From positions 3,471,501 to 3,535,500 of the forward strand of contig CAKNFP010000001.1 in NCBI GenBank assembly GCA_930633525.1: 64,000 nucleotides of DNA, given 5' to 3'. Made by a program: the position numbers and the translations under genes. Each line of letters starts with the position of its first letter. Position 1 is the stretch's first letter. Positions 62,040 through 64,000 of this stretch are shown here, piece by piece. Under the pieces are notes generated by a model. It ran no database searches. It was not told the origin of the DNA and worked only from the letters and a program-made list of their open reading frames with translations. Source of the stretch: Hyphomicrobiales bacterium. GTDB lineage: Bacteria; Pseudomonadota; Alphaproteobacteria; Rhizobiales; Beijerinckiaceae.

Positions 62040-62960
62040 TCAATACCCCGTCGTGCGGTCAACGAGACCGCGCGGCGGCTTGCCCGTTCTGAGCGCCTCG
62101 ATCGCCTGCGCCACCTGCGCCGCAGCGGTGGCCGGAACCGTCCAGCTCGCGGCATGCGGCGTGACAGTTACCGCGGGATGGGTCCAGAATGGATGCTCCG
62201 GCCGCAGCGGCTCCTGCCGGAAGACATCAAGCGTCGCGCCCGCGAGATGGCCCTCGTCGAGGAGCGCCACCAGATCCGCGTCGACAAGATGCTCGCCGCG
62301 CCCGGCATTGATGAGATAGGCGCCTCGCGGCAAGCTGGAAAGGCGCGTGCGGTCGAGAAGGTTCTCTGTTGCGGCCGTCTGCGGCAAGAGCGAGACGAGG
62401 ATGTCGCTCTGCGCGAGGCAGGCGGAAAGACCGTCATCGCCCGAGAAGACCTCCACACCCTCGACGGGGAGGCCCCGCCGGCTCCATCCACTCACGGCAT
62501 AGCCGAGTGACAGGAACTGTCGCGCGCAGGCCTGGCCGAGCTCTCCCATGCCGAGAATGCCGATCCGCGCGGGGCTGACCTCCGGGCGCCCCCAGCGCCG
62601 TCTGCGTTGATCGGCAGCCATCTCATCCCAGCGGCGATGGTGGCGCAACGCGGCGAGCACCACATATTGCACCATGTTCCGCGTCAGGGACGGGTCGATC
62701 ATGCGGATGACCGGGAGGTTCGTCGGCACCGTGGGATCGGAGAGAATATGGTCGACGCCAGCGCCCAGCGAGAAGATGCCCTTGAGATTAGGGAAGCCCG
62801 CGATGACGCCACGATCGGCGGCCCATGTCAGCACGAATTCGACATCCTCGACGGGCCCGGTCTCCGGCCAGACATGCACATCGAGATCGGGACATTCGCG
62901 GGCAAGCGCCTCCAGCCATGTGGCCACGGGCGCGGTCTTTCGGATGATGACGAGGCTCAC
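62040..62960 (-). CDS. 2-hydroxyacid dehydrogenase, GhrA (glyoxylate/hydroxypyruvate reductase) type
   Basis: A 306-residue NAD(P)-dependent dehydrogenase. The cofactor motif is GILGMGELGQACARQF with GxGxxG, followed by WSRRGLP, whose Arg residues favour NADPH; catalytic Arg in NAGRGEHLVD, Glu in FRQEPL and His in TPHAASWT are conserved. Reduces glyoxylate or hydroxypyruvate. The start overlaps the stop of the upstream FAD oxidoreductase gene (ATGA), so the two are coupled. Glyoxylate made by an amine or glycine oxidase would be a natural substrate. Confidence 0.88.
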   Translation of the reverse strand: MSLVIIRKTAPVATWLEALARECPDLDVHVWPETGPVEDVEFVLTWAADRGVIAGFPNLKGIFSLGAGVDHILSDPTVPTNLPVIRMIDPSLTRNMVQYVVLAALRHHRRWDEMAADQRRRRWGRPEVSPARIGILGMGELGQACARQFLSLGYAVSGWSRRGLPVEGVEVFSGDDGLSACLAQSDILVSLLPQTAATENLLDRTRLSSLPRGAYLINAGRGEHLVDADLVALLDEGHLAGATLDVFRQEPLRPEHPFWTHPAVTVTPHAASWTVPATAAAQVAQAIEALRTGKPPRGLVDRTTGY

Positions 62961-64000
62961 GATCTCTCCCCTGTGGCGGCGGGCTGTTGCTGGAAGCGAT
63001 CCGGGCGGAACGCCTCAACGGGTGTGGAACTGCGGCCATCGCAGATCAGTTCGCAGAGCACCTCGCCGACGGCGGGCGCGATCTGGAATCCACCACCGCT
63101 GAAGCCGAAGCCATGGAACAGGCCCGGAACGGCGACACTTTCCCCGATGAAGGGGCTCTTGTCGGCCGTGTAACCCTCGATGCCGGCCCAGATGCGGATG
63201 ACGCGGGTGTGGCGCAAGGCCGGCAGAATGGCCGCCGCGCGGCTGCCGATACGCGCCAGCGCACCGCTGTCGGGACGGGATGCTCCATCGCCGGTCGCCA
63301 CACCGAAGCCGCCGCCCATCACGAGATTGCCACGCTCGACCTGTCTTCCGTAGAAGCCACCGCCTTCGATGCCGATGTTGACGCTGACGAGCGGCGGCAG
63401 CGGCTCCGTGACGAGAATGGTCGGGTAGTCGACGCGCAGGGGAATATCGTCTCCCAGCGCCGCCGCAATCTCAGCCCCCCAGCCCCCCGCCGTATTGACC
63501 AGCCGGCGGGCGCGCACCGCGACTGCATCGCCGCAACGCAACTGAAAGCCATCGCCATCACGCGTGATCCCCGTCACGGGACATCGCTCGATCACCTCAC
63601 AGCCTGCCTCGCGCGCCGCCCGCGCATAGGCGGCCGCGACGAGCCGAGGATTCGCCTGGCCATCGCCGGGGCACAAGGAGCCGCCGATGATCTCCGGCCC
63701 GAAACAGGGATAGCGGTCACGGAACGCCTTGCCCTCGAGGATCTCGAGCCCGAGGCCGAAATCCGCGACGCGCTCGGCATAGGCGGCCAGCGCGGCGAGA
63801 TCAGCCTGTGAACGCGCCAGCTTGATGTGGCCGGACTGCAGATATTCGCCGTCGATGCCGATCCGTGCCTTGAGATCCGCCCAGATGGGATGCGCGCGCT
63901 GCGCGAGATGGAGCTGCGCAGGCGAGCGGCCCTGCCGACGGACGCCGCCGAAATTGACACCGCTCGCCCTGGAGCCGCCGAGATCGCGCTCCAGCATCAC
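62957..64000 (-). CDS. FAD-dependent oxidoreductase of the DAO family (5' end outside window)
   Basis: The visible 347 residues begin a little downstream of the N-terminal FAD motif, which lies outside the window. LLERDLGGSRASGVNFGGV follows the lost FAD-binding strand; VNTAGGWGAEIA and the C-terminal IWAGIEGYTADKSPFIGESV and GFSGGGFQIAPAVGEVLCELI are typical of DadA/SoxB/glycine-oxidase-like enzymes. It would oxidise an amine or amino acid to an imine, with release of a keto or aldehyde acid. Coupled to the GhrA-type dehydrogenase gene. Confidence 0.87.
   Translation of the reverse strand: MMLERDLGGSRASGVNFGGVRRQGRSPAQLHLAQRAHPIWADLKARIGIDGEYLQSGHIKLARSQADLAALAAYAERVADFGLGLEILEGKAFRDRYPCFGPEIIGGSLCPGDGQANPRLVAAAYARAAREAGCEVIERCPVTGITRDGDGFQLRCGDAVAVRARRLVNTAGGWGAEIAAALGDDIPLRVDYPTILVTEPLPPLVSVNIGIEGGGFYGRQVERGNLVMGGGFGVATGDGASRPDSGALARIGSRAAAILPALRHTRVIRIWAGIEGYTADKSPFIGESVAVPGLFHGFGFSGGGFQIAPAVGEVLCELICDGRSSTPVEAFRPDRFQQQPAATGERS

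Overview
The window is high-GC, gene-dense DNA (about 60 protein genes, no rRNA or tRNA seen) that looks like the chromosome or a large replicon of an alphaproteobacterium of the order Hyphomicrobiales (Rhizobiales). The basis is the protein style, the many ATGA stop-start overlaps, the C-P lyase gene order with two phnE copies, a palindromic repeat of the type common in rhizobial genomes (47142-47247), and the large number of ABC importers. The genus cannot be fixed from sequence alone.

Layout. 1-1051: 3' part of a sulfite-oxidase-like molybdoenzyme. 1120-4322: a small DUF899/DUF1579/VOC operon divergent from a MarR regulator, then a second VOC protein. 4443-10908: a five-part peptide/opine-type ABC importer carrying an endonuclease/exonuclease/phosphatase-fold hydrolase. 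11045-23324: a near-complete C-P lyase (phosphonate) locus, with phnGHIJKL plus a hexapeptide acyltransferase on the minus strand and phnF, phnCDEE and phnMN on the plus strand; phnP is not in the window. 23413-28756: aldo/keto reductase, CYTH-CHAD protein, YeiH-type exporter with divergent LysR regulator, and a small hypothetical ORF. 28990-34664: nikR-nikABCDE with a textbook NikR operator and an unusual His-rich NikR tail. 34722-43342: GlcG-like protein, a sugar-type ABC importer, FadR-type regulator, enolase-superfamily dehydratase and GMC oxidoreductase. 43601-45941: two divergent citrate-synthase paralogues, one fused to a helix-turn-helix. 46210-55078: DapA-family aldolase/dehydratase, GntR regulator, second enolase-superfamily enzyme and a second complete peptide-type ABC importer. 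55408-62027: an NMT1/THI5-type ABC importer operon enclosing a divergent DapA-like protein, an SDR/epimerase without the usual catalytic lysine and a GNAT protein, under a TetR regulator. 62040-64000: GhrA-type 2-hydroxyacid dehydrogenase and a FAD-dependent amine/amino-acid oxidase (cut by the right edge).

Taken together this is a scavenging region: six ABC importers (peptide/organic ester, phosphonate, nickel, sugar or polyol, a second family-5 importer, and an NMT1-type importer), each next to its own regulator or enzymes. Phosphonate uptake (PhnCDEE), C-P bond cleavage (PhnGHIJKLM) and PRPP synthesis (PhnN) form one pathway. The two enolase-superfamily dehydratases, the DapA homologue and the GMC oxidoreductase fit sugar-acid catabolism. 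The NMT1-type cluster at 55-61 kb is the part whose substrate and chemistry are least obvious.

Non-coding structure is rich: matched operator pairs for three regulators (MarR, FadR-type GntR, TetR), a NikR box on the nikA promoter, a GGT-N4-ACC palindrome on the phnG promoter, three copies of a 142-169 bp repeat with conserved inverted ends (43397, 46007, 55144), and several short tandem arrays at operon junctions.
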